A stretch of DNA of 57,307 nt from CAKOSP01 sp964369845 (GTDB lineage: Bacteria; Bacillota_I; Bacilli_A; RF39; UBA660). Positions within the stretch are counted from its first letter, which is position 1. Each line of letters opens with the position of its first letter. The position numbers were made by a program, and so were the translations under genes. Location of the stretch: NCBI GenBank assembly GCA_964369845.1, contig CAYJFJ010000005.1, positions 1-57,307 on the forward strand, written 5' to 3'. This document shows, in pieces, positions 44,520 through 52,326 of this stretch. The notes under the pieces were generated by a model. That model was not told where the DNA came from and ran no database searches. It saw only the letters and a program-made list of their open reading frames with translations.

Positions 44520-44607
44520 AATATAAGAAAAAGACATAAGTCGTTGGGAAAATAAGTATTAATATACCATATAAGTTAATTTTGCTCGAACAAAATTAAC
44601 TTTTTTT
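44515..44607 (+). ncRNA. Candidate short regulatory RNA
   Basis: The promoter at 44480 and the terminator at 44575-44607 (stem GTTAATTTTG / CAAAATTAAC, 10 bp, T7) enclose about 90 nt with no ORF. The word CATAAGTC in it also occurs in the leader of the divergent minus-strand gene. Function unknown. Confidence 0.45.
44575..44607 (+). terminator. Strong Rho-independent terminator
   Basis: Stem GTTAATTTTG / CAAAATTAAC (10 bp), loop CTCGAA, seven T. Confidence 0.85.
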
Positions 44608-45087
44608 ATCAAATGTTATAAAAATCAGTGTCTACATCTAAGCGATTATAAACTCTGCTACACTTGATATATTTATTATACTCCTGAATTCAATAAAAGT
44701 CAAACCTTATCATAGTTATTTTCGTGTTTTAAAGCATTATACAGCTTTAAATTATGTAACTGGCTATCAGGGTATTACAATGTAAATACATCATATAAGA
44801 GTTGTTTTAACGTTTTTTAACATTATTACGAACAAATGTTGTTGAAAATATTGAATTTTTGATGATTTAGGCTTATAATGTAATATGTGAGGAGGCGTGA
44901 TATCATTAGAGGCGCTATTATTATAACGGAGTCTTGTGTTTTTTAAAGACTTGAACAGCATAATCAATCATGTACTTTTTAGCAAGGAACTTTAACATTT
45001 TTTATTCTGTTATTGTTAACCGTTCTGAGCAGAGAATTAATAGGTTCAAATCCTGTGATTCAAACAGAAATTAAAGGAGTGATGCTA
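44608..45087. other. Gene-poor stretch with promoter and tRNA-like 3' half
   Basis: No convincing gene of more than 30 codons. A promoter (TTGAAT at 44851, 17 bp, TATAAT at 44874-44879) points right. A stretch about 45029-45068 has a variable-arm-like hairpin (GTTCT / AGAAT) and a T-arm (ATAGG-TTCAAAT-CCTGT), like the 3' half of a class II tRNA without its 5' half or CCA. The predicted transcript would run to the terminator at 45192. Confidence 0.45.
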
Positions 45088-45204
45088 ATGGAAATTATAA
45101 CTAACATTGTAATTAATATTAAAATCAATATATCCCTAGTGTTTAACACTTCAAATATAAGTGGCAAGTTCTTTGCTAAAGAGTACATACAAAATATAGT
45201 CTAA
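45088..45204 (+). CDS. Small ORF of 38 residues
   Basis: AAAGGAG (45073-45079) is 8 bp before the ATG at 45088; an ATG at 45082 is too close. The product MEIITNIVINIKINISL... is Ile/Asn-rich with no clear helix or family. The stop overlaps a terminator stem (45192). Ribosome site and terminator support expression; function unknown. Confidence 0.45.
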   Translation: MEIITNIVINIKINISLVFNTSNISGKFFAKEYIQNIV

Positions 45205-45217
45205 CTATATTTTTTTT
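45192..45217 (+). terminator. Rho-independent terminator
   Basis: Stem AAATATAGT / ACTATATTT (9 bp), loop CTA, T run. Confidence 0.75.
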
Positions 45218-45283
45218 GGTATAAATTGTTATTATGGGTTGTAATAATATTACATTGTGGTTACATAGCAGGTGGAGGTGTTT

Positions 45284-45577
45284 ATGAGCAAAAGTTTACC
45301 TAAGAAAAGTTTTGGTGATCCAGTTATATGTATAAGTCCAGATGATGTAATAAAGTATTTAGAAGTGATGAGCAAGAATACAACTATAAGGTATGTTCCA
45401 AGTGAATTAGTAAATTTAATCACAGATGATTATGAAAATATATTAAGAGCAATAGAAATTGCACCTTGTATATATTTTAATTTAAAAAAAGAAATTAGAT
45501 TTAATAGTAAAATAATGAAAACTACAATTAATTCATTAAGAAGATTAGTATATGAAGATGAATTGAGGTGTAAGTGA
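45284..45577 (+). CDS. Hypothetical protein, first of a PcfK/PcfJ gene set
   Basis: 97 residues from the ATG at 45284 (GGAGG at 45274-45278). Soluble and helical; the pattern SELVNLITDDYENILRAIEIAP... loosely recalls DUF4116-type repeats, in which residues of each helix track neighbouring codons of a solenoid, but this is not firm. It stops at a TGA codon directly before the PcfK-like gene, so the genes from here to 47614 form one unit. Confidence 0.6.
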   Translation: MSKSLPKKSFGDPVICISPDDVIKYLEVMSKNTTIRYVPSELVNLITDDYENILRAIEIAPCIYFNLKKEIRFNSKIMKTTINSLRRLVYEDELRCK

Positions 45578-45578
45578 T

Positions 45579-45902
45579 ATGGACGGTTATAATAGATTAA
45601 AAGGAATGTATTTAGAAAATAAAGAAGATAACAAACATTTAATTCCTATAATCAAATATTTATTTTCAAAAGAAGGTATGAATGAAAAGTATTTGAATTG
45701 TGAAAAAACATTAGATGGAATGTATCAATATATTACAAGTAAAGTTAAAGAGTTTGCAATTAATAATGTTGCTACAGTAAAAGATGATGATGTTTTTAAA
45801 TTAGCCTTTGATTATTTTAATCTTACTAATGATGAACTAGGTATTACAACTGTTAAAAAAATTGATGACGAAAGTAGAAAGCAGCTTGAATTAGAAGTGT
45901 AA
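45579..45902 (+). CDS. PcfK-like protein
   Basis: 107 residues. Starts 2 bp after the previous stop. The C-terminal half (TLDGMYQYITSKVKEFAINNVATVKDDDVFKLAFDYFNLTNDELG) matches the PcfK family pattern, named from the conjugative plasmid pCF10 and found in many integrative elements next to PcfJ. Biochemical role not established. Immediately followed by the PcfJ-like gene, the usual pairing. Confidence 0.75.
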   Translation: MDGYNRLKGMYLENKEDNKHLIPIIKYLFSKEGMNEKYLNCEKTLDGMYQYITSKVKEFAINNVATVKDDDVFKLAFDYFNLTNDELGITTVKKIDDESRKQLELEV

Positions 45903-45903
45903 T

Positions 45904-47331
45904 ATGTCTTATATCAAAAAAGAATATGTTAGACTTTTAAATTTAACAGATACTAAGTTTATCATACCAACACACTTTACTAAGTTTATAGAAAAAGTTT
46001 GTAGGACACATAATCTAATAATAAAGAAAAAAGATAAACAATACTATTGTACTCATTGTAATAGTAGTTTTAAGAATAATAAAAAAATAAATGAAAATTG
46101 TAAGTGTCCGATTTGTAAAGTTGAATTACGTGTTAAATCAAGTAAACTAAAGTATTGGATATTTAAGGACTATGTTCAACTTATTGATAAAATAGAAGAT
46201 CACTTCGTAATAAGAACTTTTGAAATATATTCATCTATGAAAGATAATCATTTTACTAATCATTACACTGAATTTATGAGAAGTTTTATAATTGGTGATG
46301 AAGTGCAACACTTTATTAGTGATACGGTAAATAATAATATGGGTTATATGTATATCAATCATTTTAGAAGTAGAACAAATTGGAAAAAAAGAAATTTAAG
46401 ATGGAGTTATCAAAATATACAAGCGATAGTTGATTATCAAAACTTAAAACAAATATTTAAGAATAGTGTTTATCAGTATATGATGTTGCATAAGTTTTTA
46501 AAGGTTATTAATTATATAGATATTGAGAAGTACTTAGTAAATGCTAAGTATTATCAAAGTTTTGAACTTCTAGTAAAGTTGAAGTTATATAATTTGGCAA
46601 AAGCATATAACAAATTTTATTTAAAAGGAACGTTTGAAGAACGCTTTGGAGTTACAAAAGATTATCTACCATTTATGCAAAAACATAACATCAATTACGA
46701 ACAGCTTAAAGTTTTAAGATTATTAAAAAAGAAAGATATTAAGTTAATAAATAAATTAACAAGATTTAATACTTTAAGTGAAATCAATAATTATATAGAT
46801 GTTGAGAGTGCTTATAAAAACATATTAAGTAATAAGAAAAATGATGAGCATATATATTTAGACTATTTAAGGTTTGCAGTTGAACTAGGATATAACTTGA
46901 AGAGTAAAAAAATAGCATTTCCTAATAATCTTCAAATCGAGCATGATAGGTTAGAGAATATGTTAGAAGTTATTAAAGATGAAAAGAATAATATGTTAAT
47001 CAAAGAAAGAGTTAAATGTTTAAATGAATATGTATACAAGAATAAAGAATACATTATTTTTCCTGCTAATAGTGTTGAATCTTTAATTGAGGAAAGTAGG
47101 CAACAAGAAAATTGTGTTAAAACTTATACAGAAAGATATGCTTCTGCAAAATGTGATATATATTTTATGAGAAAAATTGAAGAATTAGAAAAATCATTAG
47201 TTACTATTGAAGTTATTGATAATAAAGTTTATCAATGCAAAGGAAAAAGAAATATGGAAGTATCTAAAAAAGAAGATACATTTATTAAAAGATGGGAAGA
47301 AAGAAAGTTAGGTAAAGAATATGGATTATAA
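45904..47331 (+). CDS. PcfJ-like protein
   Basis: 475 residues; the start is 2 bp after the PcfK-like stop. N-terminal Cys-rich part with two CxxC pairs (YYCTHCNSS and KCPICKVEL) that probably bind zinc. The C-terminal region, RQQENCVKTYTERYASAKCDIYFMRKIEELEKSLVTIEV, is the PcfJ signature. PcfJ-type proteins are widespread in conjugative and phage-related DNA; their function is not settled. The gene overlaps the next by 11 bp. Confidence 0.8.
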   Translation: MSYIKKEYVRLLNLTDTKFIIPTHFTKFIEKVCRTHNLIIKKKDKQYYCTHCNSSFKNNKKINENCKCPICKVELRVKSSKLKYWIFKDYVQLIDKIEDHFVIRTFEIYSSMKDNHFTNHYTEFMRSFIIGDEVQHFISDTVNNNMGYMYINHFRSRTNWKKRNLRWSYQNIQAIVDYQNLKQIFKNSVYQYMMLHKFLKVINYIDIEKYLVNAKYYQSFELLVKLKLYNLAKAYNKFYLKGTFEERFGVTKDYLPFMQKHNINYEQLKVLRLLKKKDIKLINKLTRFNTLSEINNYIDVESAYKNILSNKKNDEHIYLDYLRFAVELGYNLKSKKIAFPNNLQIEHDRLENMLEVIKDEKNNMLIKERVKCLNEYVYKNKEYIIFPANSVESLIEESRQQENCVKTYTERYASAKCDIYFMRKIEELEKSLVTIEVIDNKVYQCKGKRNMEVSKKEDTFIKRWEERKLGKEYGL

Positions 47332-47614
47332 ATTTACAAGAGAAGATAAAATCTATTCTAAAAAATTGAGAGTAAATAATGTGGTTTATCTTGCTAAGTT
47401 AATGGCGGCTAATATTAATTCATTAAATGAGTCTTATAAAGACTATAAAGATTATGAATGGAGTTTCTTATTGGCTGATACATTTGATGAGTATAATTGG
47501 ACTTTTGGTGAAAAACAAAAATTTAAATATTTAGTTAAAAAAGATTTATTCAAAAATTATGGATTAAAACTAGTATCTATTAAACCATTTAGATTAAAAA
47601 TTAGAAATAAATAA
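47321..47614 (+). CDS. Hypothetical protein downstream of PcfJ
   Basis: 97 residues, overlapping the PcfJ-like gene by 11 bp, so probably co-translated. Lys/Tyr-rich, predicted soluble, no family recognised. It ends the PcfK/PcfJ unit; no clear terminator follows. Confidence 0.6.
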   Translation: MDYKFTREDKIYSKKLRVNNVVYLAKLMAANINSLNESYKDYKDYEWSFLLADTFDEYNWTFGEKQKFKYLVKKDLFKNYGLKLVSIKPFRLKIRNK

Positions 47615-47901
47615 CTTTAAAAACTCATTAATTATCATTTTAAAAAAGAAATTTTCTAAATAGTGCTAAATAGTTGAGATAAATAAATAAAAGATTCATA
47701 TTAGTATTATTAGAAGGAGGAAAGGCTAAATGGATGAATACCACACGCCTGTTTATTAACAAGCATTAGCTTTTCCAAATATGCTATTAAGGTATATTGC
47801 TCTTATAACTTTTCAAAACTGCTCACACTTGTTTAAAATGGTGCAAATATATTGGTGCAACTTTTACTTTCACACTTCCAAAAAAGAAATGAGGTGAACC
47901 A
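47615..47901. other. Intergenic region before the DnaD-like gene
   Basis: 287 bp without a proper gene. It holds a 9-codon ORF at 47730-47759 (MDEYHTPVY) preceded by AAGGAGG, and two nested pairs of direct repeats: TGGTGCAA at 47839-47846 and 47853-47860, and TCACACTT at 47823-47830 and 47870-47877. The layout could be an iteron-like site or operator, which is only a suggestion. Confidence 0.4.
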
Positions 47902-48153
47902 ATGGAATTGACTAACCTATTTTATACTTTCGAGAGAGAATACGGACGTTTGCTAACTCCGTATGAAAAAGAAATAATAGAAGAATGGACAGTAAAATAT
48001 GAAATATCTCAAATATTTTCTGCACTTAAAGAATCAGTTTTTAATGGAGTAGTAAGTTTTAGATATATCAATAAGATATTAGAAAGATGGAATGTTAATA
48101 AAGAAAGTTCTGATAATGAAGTAGAAATAAATATAGATAATTGGTTAGAATAG
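47902..48153 (+). CDS. DnaD-domain (DnaB_2) protein, helicase-loader-like
   Basis: 83 residues; GAGGTG ribosome site. The whole protein matches one DnaD C-terminal domain: FEREYGRLLTPYEKEIIEEW, ALKESVFNGVVSFRYINKILERW, the YxxxILxxW motif that binds DNA. In Gram-positive phages and plasmids such short proteins recruit the replicative helicase. The element also encodes a DnaB-like helicase at 52613, which makes a loader role plausible. Confidence 0.8.
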   Translation: MELTNLFYTFEREYGRLLTPYEKEIIEEWTVKYEISQIFSALKESVFNGVVSFRYINKILERWNVNKESSDNEVEINIDNWLE

Positions 48154-48362
48154 TTTGTATTTGTTTTATAAGTGTTGCAATTTGAGTTTAAATTTGTTAC
48201 ATTACAATTAACAATCGTTTTCAAAAAAAAACAACACTACTACCACTACTAGTAAGAGTAGAGGTTAGTAATGTGTTTATTAATTTAATATATAAATATT
48301 GTTAAATCCATTGTAAAAAATCATTTTCTTTGATAAGGTAATATGACTTAAGGAGAATGAAT
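48154..48362. other. AT-rich intergenic region with imperfect hairpin
   Basis: Around 48230-48273 the bases CACTACTACCACTACT and AGTAGAGGTTAGTAATGTG can pair imperfectly. There is no T tail, so it is not a normal terminator. Confidence 0.3.
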
Positions 48363-49142
48363 ATGAAAAATAATATTAAAACAATTTTAGATAACTACAA
48401 AAAAGATAGTAAGGTTTATGACGTAGATACATTAAAAGAGTTTATTGGTAAAGACATTATTGTATCAATACTAGATGAATCTTTATTTATCACTGATGGT
48501 GTTTTAAAAGAAGTTAAAGAAGGTGTACTTACTTTTGAAAATACTGAAGTTGATTACATAAAGGTTTTTGATGTTACTCTAAAAGAAACAAAAAATACAG
48601 AAGAAGAGCAACTGTTAAAATTACCTAAAAGTGAACCATCACCCTCTATTGAAGTAACTTATGATACTGTGAAAGCGCTTGAAGGGAAGTTTATTGCTTA
48701 TTATGAGTTTAATATCCAAGATGAATTATTAACTGATAGATTTGGAAAACTAATAAATGTTGATAAAGAAAATATTACAATAGATATATTTGATAATTCA
48801 GCTAGGGATTTACCTGATATAATAAATTTAATCGAATATGATAATGGATTAAAGTTTACTGATGAAAGTAATTTGAATAGTAGTCTTAAAACCTACAACT
48901 ACAATCAACTTAAAGGATTAAGAAAACTTGAAATAAGTAGTTTATTAAAGTTTATAGATGCTTCTTACTTATATCAAAATTGTAAAATAACACTTCATGA
49001 TGAAAAAGTTATTTATGCATATATAGTTTCAATTGATGTAAATGATATAGAGTTCAAGTTCAAAGGTGAACCTGATGAATTAAGTGATATTTATATTGGT
49101 AGTGTCTTAACAACAGATGTCAGAAATATTGAAGTTCTATAA
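48363..49142 (+). CDS. Hypothetical protein with three beta-barrel-like repeats
   Basis: 259 residues from the ATG at 48363, 7 bp after AGGAG (an ATG at 48357 is too close). Three segments of ~50-60 residues look alike in strand pattern: FIGKDIIVSILDESLFITDGVLKEV..., LEGKFIAYYEFNIQDELLTDRFGKLIN..., LYQNCKITLHDEKVIYAYIVSI.... That suggests Sm/SH3-like small barrels. No family recognised; predicted soluble. A terminator (49228) lies 86 bp downstream. Confidence 0.55.
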   Translation: MKNNIKTILDNYKKDSKVYDVDTLKEFIGKDIIVSILDESLFITDGVLKEVKEGVLTFENTEVDYIKVFDVTLKETKNTEEEQLLKLPKSEPSPSIEVTYDTVKALEGKFIAYYEFNIQDELLTDRFGKLINVDKENITIDIFDNSARDLPDIINLIEYDNGLKFTDESNLNSSLKTYNYNQLKGLRKLEISSLLKFIDASYLYQNCKITLHDEKVIYAYIVSIDVNDIEFKFKGEPDELSDIYIGSVLTTDVRNIEVL

Positions 49143-49227
49143 TTGTTAAAACAAAGTTAATAAAATTATTGTGGGTGTTTATATGTATATAGCAAATAAA
49201 GTTCCACAGCTTGTTTTAAATTGGTAA

Positions 49228-49255
49228 TAAAAAAGACATTTTGGGATGTCTTTTT
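49228..49255. terminator. Bidirectional terminator
   Basis: Stem AAAAAGACAT / ATGTCTTTTT (10 bp), loop TTTGGG; T runs on both strands, between converging genes. Confidence 0.8.
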
Positions 49256-49631
49256 ACTTGTTCTCAATTCCTTGTATATATGCTTTTACAAGTTCTAATT
49301 TATCATTAGGTAAGTTATTAATAGTTTGAATTAAAATAGCTAAGTCTTTGTTATTACTTATACTTTCCATTTCTTCATAACGCATTGGGTTATCAGTTCT
49401 ATCAATTAAATAGTCTAAGTTACAGTTTAAAAAATTAGCCATACTTACTAATGTAGGTAAACTAGGGATTTTAGAACCATTCATATAAGATTTAATTGTA
49501 GTATCACTAACTTTAGAATTCACAGCTACTTTTGTAATTATAAAACCTTTTTCATTGATAATCTTTTTCAAGTTATTCATACTAATTGAATCTTTAATTA
49601 AATTATAGTTTTCTTTATCATTTACTCTCAT
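49254..49631 (-). CDS. XRE-family helix-turn-helix repressor
   Basis: 125 residues from the ATG at 49631 with TAGGTGG upstream. HTH_3 domain at ~20-80: KIINEKGFIITKVAVNSKVSDTTIKSYMNGSKIPSLPTLVSMANFLN, the usual cI/Xre helix pattern, ending with LDYLIDRTDNP. The C-terminal tail (~45 residues) is helical and may dimerise; no S24 peptidase domain is seen, so control by self-cleavage is unlikely. It is divergent from the gene at 49761 across a region with three regularly spaced operators, as in lysogeny or SaPI-type switches. Confidence 0.85.
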   Translation of the reverse strand: MRVNDKENYNLIKDSISMNNLKKIINEKGFIITKVAVNSKVSDTTIKSYMNGSKIPSLPTLVSMANFLNCNLDYLIDRTDNPMRYEEMESISNNKDLAILIQTINNLPNDKLELVKAYIQGIENK

Positions 49632-49679
49632 ATATTCCACCTATACAAATTTTACCAACTACAAAGAAATAAAAAGTAC

Positions 49680-49731
49680 ACCAGAGGTATTGTAATATAC
49701 ACTAGAAAGTTATATAATGATACTAGAAGTA
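49680..49731. promoter_or_regulatory. Three-operator array at 21-bp period
   Basis: Decamers ACCAGAGGTA (49680), ACTAGAAAGT (49701) and ACTAGAAGTA (49722) begin exactly 21 bp apart, on one face of the helix. The third lies in a perfect ATACT-AGA-AGTAT palindrome. The rightward promoter (TTGTAA at 49690, 17 bp, TATAAT at 49713-49718) is interleaved. Probable binding sites of the XRE repressor. Confidence 0.7.
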
Positions 49732-49760
49732 TACTGTTGTATGTTTAAAGGAGTGTAGTT

Positions 49761-50225
49761 ATGAGTAAAATCAAATGTCCAGCTTGTAAGAAATTAACAG
49801 ATGAAAGTAAAAATGAATGTGAAAAATGTGGTCATGTAATAAATAGACCATTAAAAACAATCGAGAAAATTGGTGTAGCTATTGTAGTGTTAGCTATAAT
49901 TGGAGGAATATTTGTTAATATATATGAGTTCTTTATGCCAAGTACATCAATTTATGATAAATATTATGATATGAATTTATCGCATTGTAAAAATACAACA
50001 CTAGGACAAAGTCTAAAAGAACTTTGGCCTGGAGACCACGAAATAGACGAAGGTACTTCAGTAGGTGGAGATAGTAAAATATATATTAGATTTGGTGATT
50101 ATTCAACACCTCTAGGAGTTACTAATAATGAGATAGTTTTATCTATGGCAAATTCAAAGTATTCATCAGGTGAACCCTTAGCAAAATGGCAAGTGGAAGC
50201 TGCAATTAATTGTGTTAATGATTAA
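49761..50225 (+). CDS. Zinc-ribbon membrane protein
   Basis: 154 residues; AAAGGAG ribosome site. N-terminal zinc ribbon with two CxxC pairs (IKCPACKKL and NECEKCGHV) followed by one transmembrane helix (about 36-58, IGVAIVVLAIIGGIFVNIYEFF) and an outside domain of ~95 residues with two Cys. No clear family beyond the zinc ribbon. Its promoter is covered by the operator array, so expression depends on the repressor's state. Confidence 0.7.
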   Translation: MSKIKCPACKKLTDESKNECEKCGHVINRPLKTIEKIGVAIVVLAIIGGIFVNIYEFFMPSTSIYDKYYDMNLSHCKNTTLGQSLKELWPGDHEIDEGTSVGGDSKIYIRFGDYSTPLGVTNNEIVLSMANSKYSSGEPLAKWQVEAAINCVND

Positions 50226-50240
50226 GGTGGTATTTATAAT

Positions 50241-50594
50241 ATGATAGCAATAATATTTATAGTATTCTTTCTTATAATGACATTTTTAATTTTATCAGGT
50301 CAAGTATTTTTAGCAATATTTATAGGTGGACCAGGAGTGCTTATTGCAACATCGATTGCACTTGGTATACAAAAAGCTGCTAGAGAAAAAGAAATATTGA
50401 ACTTACTTGATGGAATAGATTTTATTGGAGAGAAAATAACAGATATAGAAAATGTAGTAGGAGTACATACTGATATTAGAATTAATGCTGATGGAAGTAG
50501 GACTTATGTATGGGACAATTATTTAGAATTGTTAACTAATAAAAAAAATGTGTGTATAGAAGAATTAAAAAATGTATCTAAGACAACCAACTAG
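50241..50594 (+). CDS. Hypothetical membrane protein
   Basis: 117 residues. Two hydrophobic segments at the N-terminus (residues ~2-42), then a soluble region of ~70 residues ending in KTTN. The ribosome site is GGTGG, 15 bp after the zinc-ribbon gene, so the two are co-expressed. No family recognised. Confidence 0.6.
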   Translation: MIAIIFIVFFLIMTFLILSGQVFLAIFIGGPGVLIATSIALGIQKAAREKEILNLLDGIDFIGEKITDIENVVGVHTDIRINADGSRTYVWDNYLELLTNKKNVCIEELKNVSKTTN

Positions 50595-50603
50595 GTTGTT
50601 TTT
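50583..50603 (+). terminator. Short terminator hairpin
   Basis: Stem ACAACC / GGTTGT (6 bp), loop AACTA, T5; overlaps the stop codon. Confidence 0.6.
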
Positions 50604-50732
50604 GTTTGTTTAAATTTCAAAAGATGGGGTGTTGATGGTAAAAGTGTTTGCCGAATTGTTACACGTTCGATTAACTTTTTATTAAAGGTTGTATTATAAA
50701 TGTTATTGTGTTTACATGGTAAAGTAGCGGAG

Positions 50733-50845
50733 TGTTCAAAGAAACAACTGTTAAATCGGATACAATAAAACGTCTCAAATATATTAAAATATGCACGAAA
50801 ATAATGCATATATGTTCAAAGTACAAATTATAGGTTTCTTTGGAC
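50733..50845. promoter_or_regulatory. Candidate recombination site for the serine recombinase
   Basis: TGTTCAAAG occurs at 50733-50741 and 50813-50821, and an inverted near copy (CTTTGGAC) at 50838-50845, close upstream of the recombinase gene, as for res sites. An additional 7-bp inverted repeat ATATGCA / TGCATAT lies between. Spacing does not match a known res layout exactly, so confidence is low. Confidence 0.35.
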
Positions 50846-50864
50846 TATTCAGAAAGGATACAAT

Positions 50865-51461
50865 ATGGAATATTTATATGTTCGTTGTAGTACGAACGAA
50901 GACAAACAAAACATGGGAAGACAATTAAGATTTGGAAAGTTGAAAGGAATAAAAGAAGAAAACATTTATAAAGAATATGCAAGTGGAGCTAAGTCAGATA
51001 GAGTAGAATTCAAAAAGTTGATGGCAGTTGTGAAGTCTGGGGATACTATATATGCAAGTGATGTTTCGAGACTGACTAGATCACTTAAACATCTTATCGA
51101 GATAATAGATGAAGCAAAAGAAAAGAAATTAAAATTGGTGTTAGGTGATTTTGAAATAGATTGTCGTAAGGAACTTAATGTATTTACGCAAGGCCAATTA
51201 TTGATGTTAGGTTTGGTAAATGAATTAACAAGACTATTAATAGTTGAATCAGTTAAAGATGGATTAGCTCATGCAAAAGAACAAGGAAGAGTAGGAGGGC
51301 AACCAAAATTAACTAAAGATAGATTGTTTGATAAAAATCCTGATTTTTTTAAATATTATACACAATACAAAAATAAGCAAATAACATTGCTTGAATTAAG
51401 TCGCTTATCTTGTATTAGTAGAAATACTACTTATAGTTATATTAAAATTATTGAGTCTTAA
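50865..51461 (+). CDS. Serine recombinase (resolvase/invertase family)
   Basis: 198 residues; AAAGGA ribosome site. Catalytic Ser9 in YVRCSTNEDKQ, then the conserved DVSRLTRS motif, helix E region (LMLGLVNELTRLLIVESVKDGL), and a C-terminal DNA-binding end with GGQPKL and an HTH (ITLLELSRLSCISRNTTYSYI). Size fits small resolvases and invertases rather than large integrases. The 3' end overlaps the minus-strand HTH gene by 14 bp. It may resolve multimers or flip DNA; this element already has a tyrosine integrase for entry. Confidence 0.88.
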   Translation: MEYLYVRCSTNEDKQNMGRQLRFGKLKGIKEENIYKEYASGAKSDRVEFKKLMAVVKSGDTIYASDVSRLTRSLKHLIEIIDEAKEKKLKLVLGDFEIDCRKELNVFTQGQLLMLGLVNELTRLLIVESVKDGLAHAKEQGRVGGQPKLTKDRLFDKNPDFFKYYTQYKNKQITLLELSRLSCISRNTTYSYIKIIES

Positions 51462-52167
51462 TATATTTTGTTAATTTATTAGTGCGATAATAAATTCTGT
51501 TTTTTATTTGAATATATGATAATTCATTAAAATTGTCATAACTTCTATAACCGTAATTTTTATGGTGATTTTTATTTCTCATGTTATCTAAATTTGTATT
51601 AGATAACCACAATATAAAAGACTTATCTAATTCGTTAAATATAGGAGCATCTATATTTTTTTTTAGTTTTTTAATAGATTTGTATCCGTTAATTATTCCA
51701 CTTTTAATTTTTCTATTATTTAGGCTTTCATTAATTTTAATTTTACATTTTGATCTTTGAGTATCTATATTATTTTTTATGAAAAATTCTCTTATCTGAG
51801 TTTCACTTATTTTGATACCGAATTTATTGTATATTCTTTTTTTTGCATCAACATAAGTTTCTGGAATAGAAGAATTACTGAACTCAGATTTAAGTTCATC
51901 TTTAATTTTATTCAATCGTGCTTTACTTTCTGGTTTCTCAAAATATTTGTAATCATATTTAATAAAGTTATTTAAATAATTATATATTGTTTTTCTAGAG
52001 ATTTTAAGTTCATCACATATATTTTTTATTTTATATCCATTAGCTACTGAATTGATGACAATAGCCTTGGTATAAAGTTTTGATTTTTCATTTTCTTTTT
52101 TTAATATATAATCAATTTTAAATTTTGACATGCTTGAAATCTTTAATTTATTTTTGAAATTATTCAT
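51448..52167 (-). CDS. HTH DNA-binding protein (IS630-type N-terminal HTH, no DDE domain)
   Basis: 239 residues; AAAGGAGGT ribosome site, so translation is likely strong. Residues ~35-75 form a helix-turn-helix (KAIVINSVANGYKIKNICDELKISRKTIYNYLNNF) and ~100-135 a second winged-helix-like part (YVDAKKRIYNKFGIKISETQIREFF), the order seen at the start of IS630-type transposases. The remaining Lys/Asn-rich part has no DDE catalytic triad. It is more likely a DNA-binding regulator or a domesticated fragment than an active transposase. Converges on the serine recombinase. Confidence 0.65.
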   Translation of the reverse strand: MNNFKNKLKISSMSKFKIDYILKKENEKSKLYTKAIVINSVANGYKIKNICDELKISRKTIYNYLNNFIKYDYKYFEKPESKARLNKIKDELKSEFSNSSIPETYVDAKKRIYNKFGIKISETQIREFFIKNNIDTQRSKCKIKINESLNNRKIKSGIINGYKSIKKLKKNIDAPIFNELDKSFILWLSNTNLDNMRNKNHHKNYGYRSYDNFNELSYIQIKNRIYYRTNKLTKYIKTQ

Positions 52168-52326
52168 AAGACCTCCTTTTAGTTAAAATTATACCATAGT
52201 GTGTAAAATAAACCTATGAATTTACAGATTTTTTTTGTATATTGTGCTGAATAAACCTTATAAATCAAAGGTTTGCAAGTATTTTTTACTAAAGTTATAT
52301 AGAAGTGTTGTAGAGGAGGTGATTAT

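Noticed and set aside
44953..45068. Full tRNA or tmRNA gene
   Set aside because: TTGAA/TTCAA could pair as part of an acceptor stem, but the span is about 112 nt, no D arm fits and there is no CCA.
26660..45577. Mycoplasma-type recoding of TGA
   Set aside because: TGA ends genes at 26667-26669 and 45575-45577, and Trp is TGG, so the standard code applies.
48230..48273. Terminator hairpin
   Set aside because: Pairing is imperfect and no T run follows.
51448..52167. Complete IS630-type insertion sequence
   Set aside because: Only the N-terminal HTH part is present; no DDE domain, terminal inverted repeats or TA target duplication seen.
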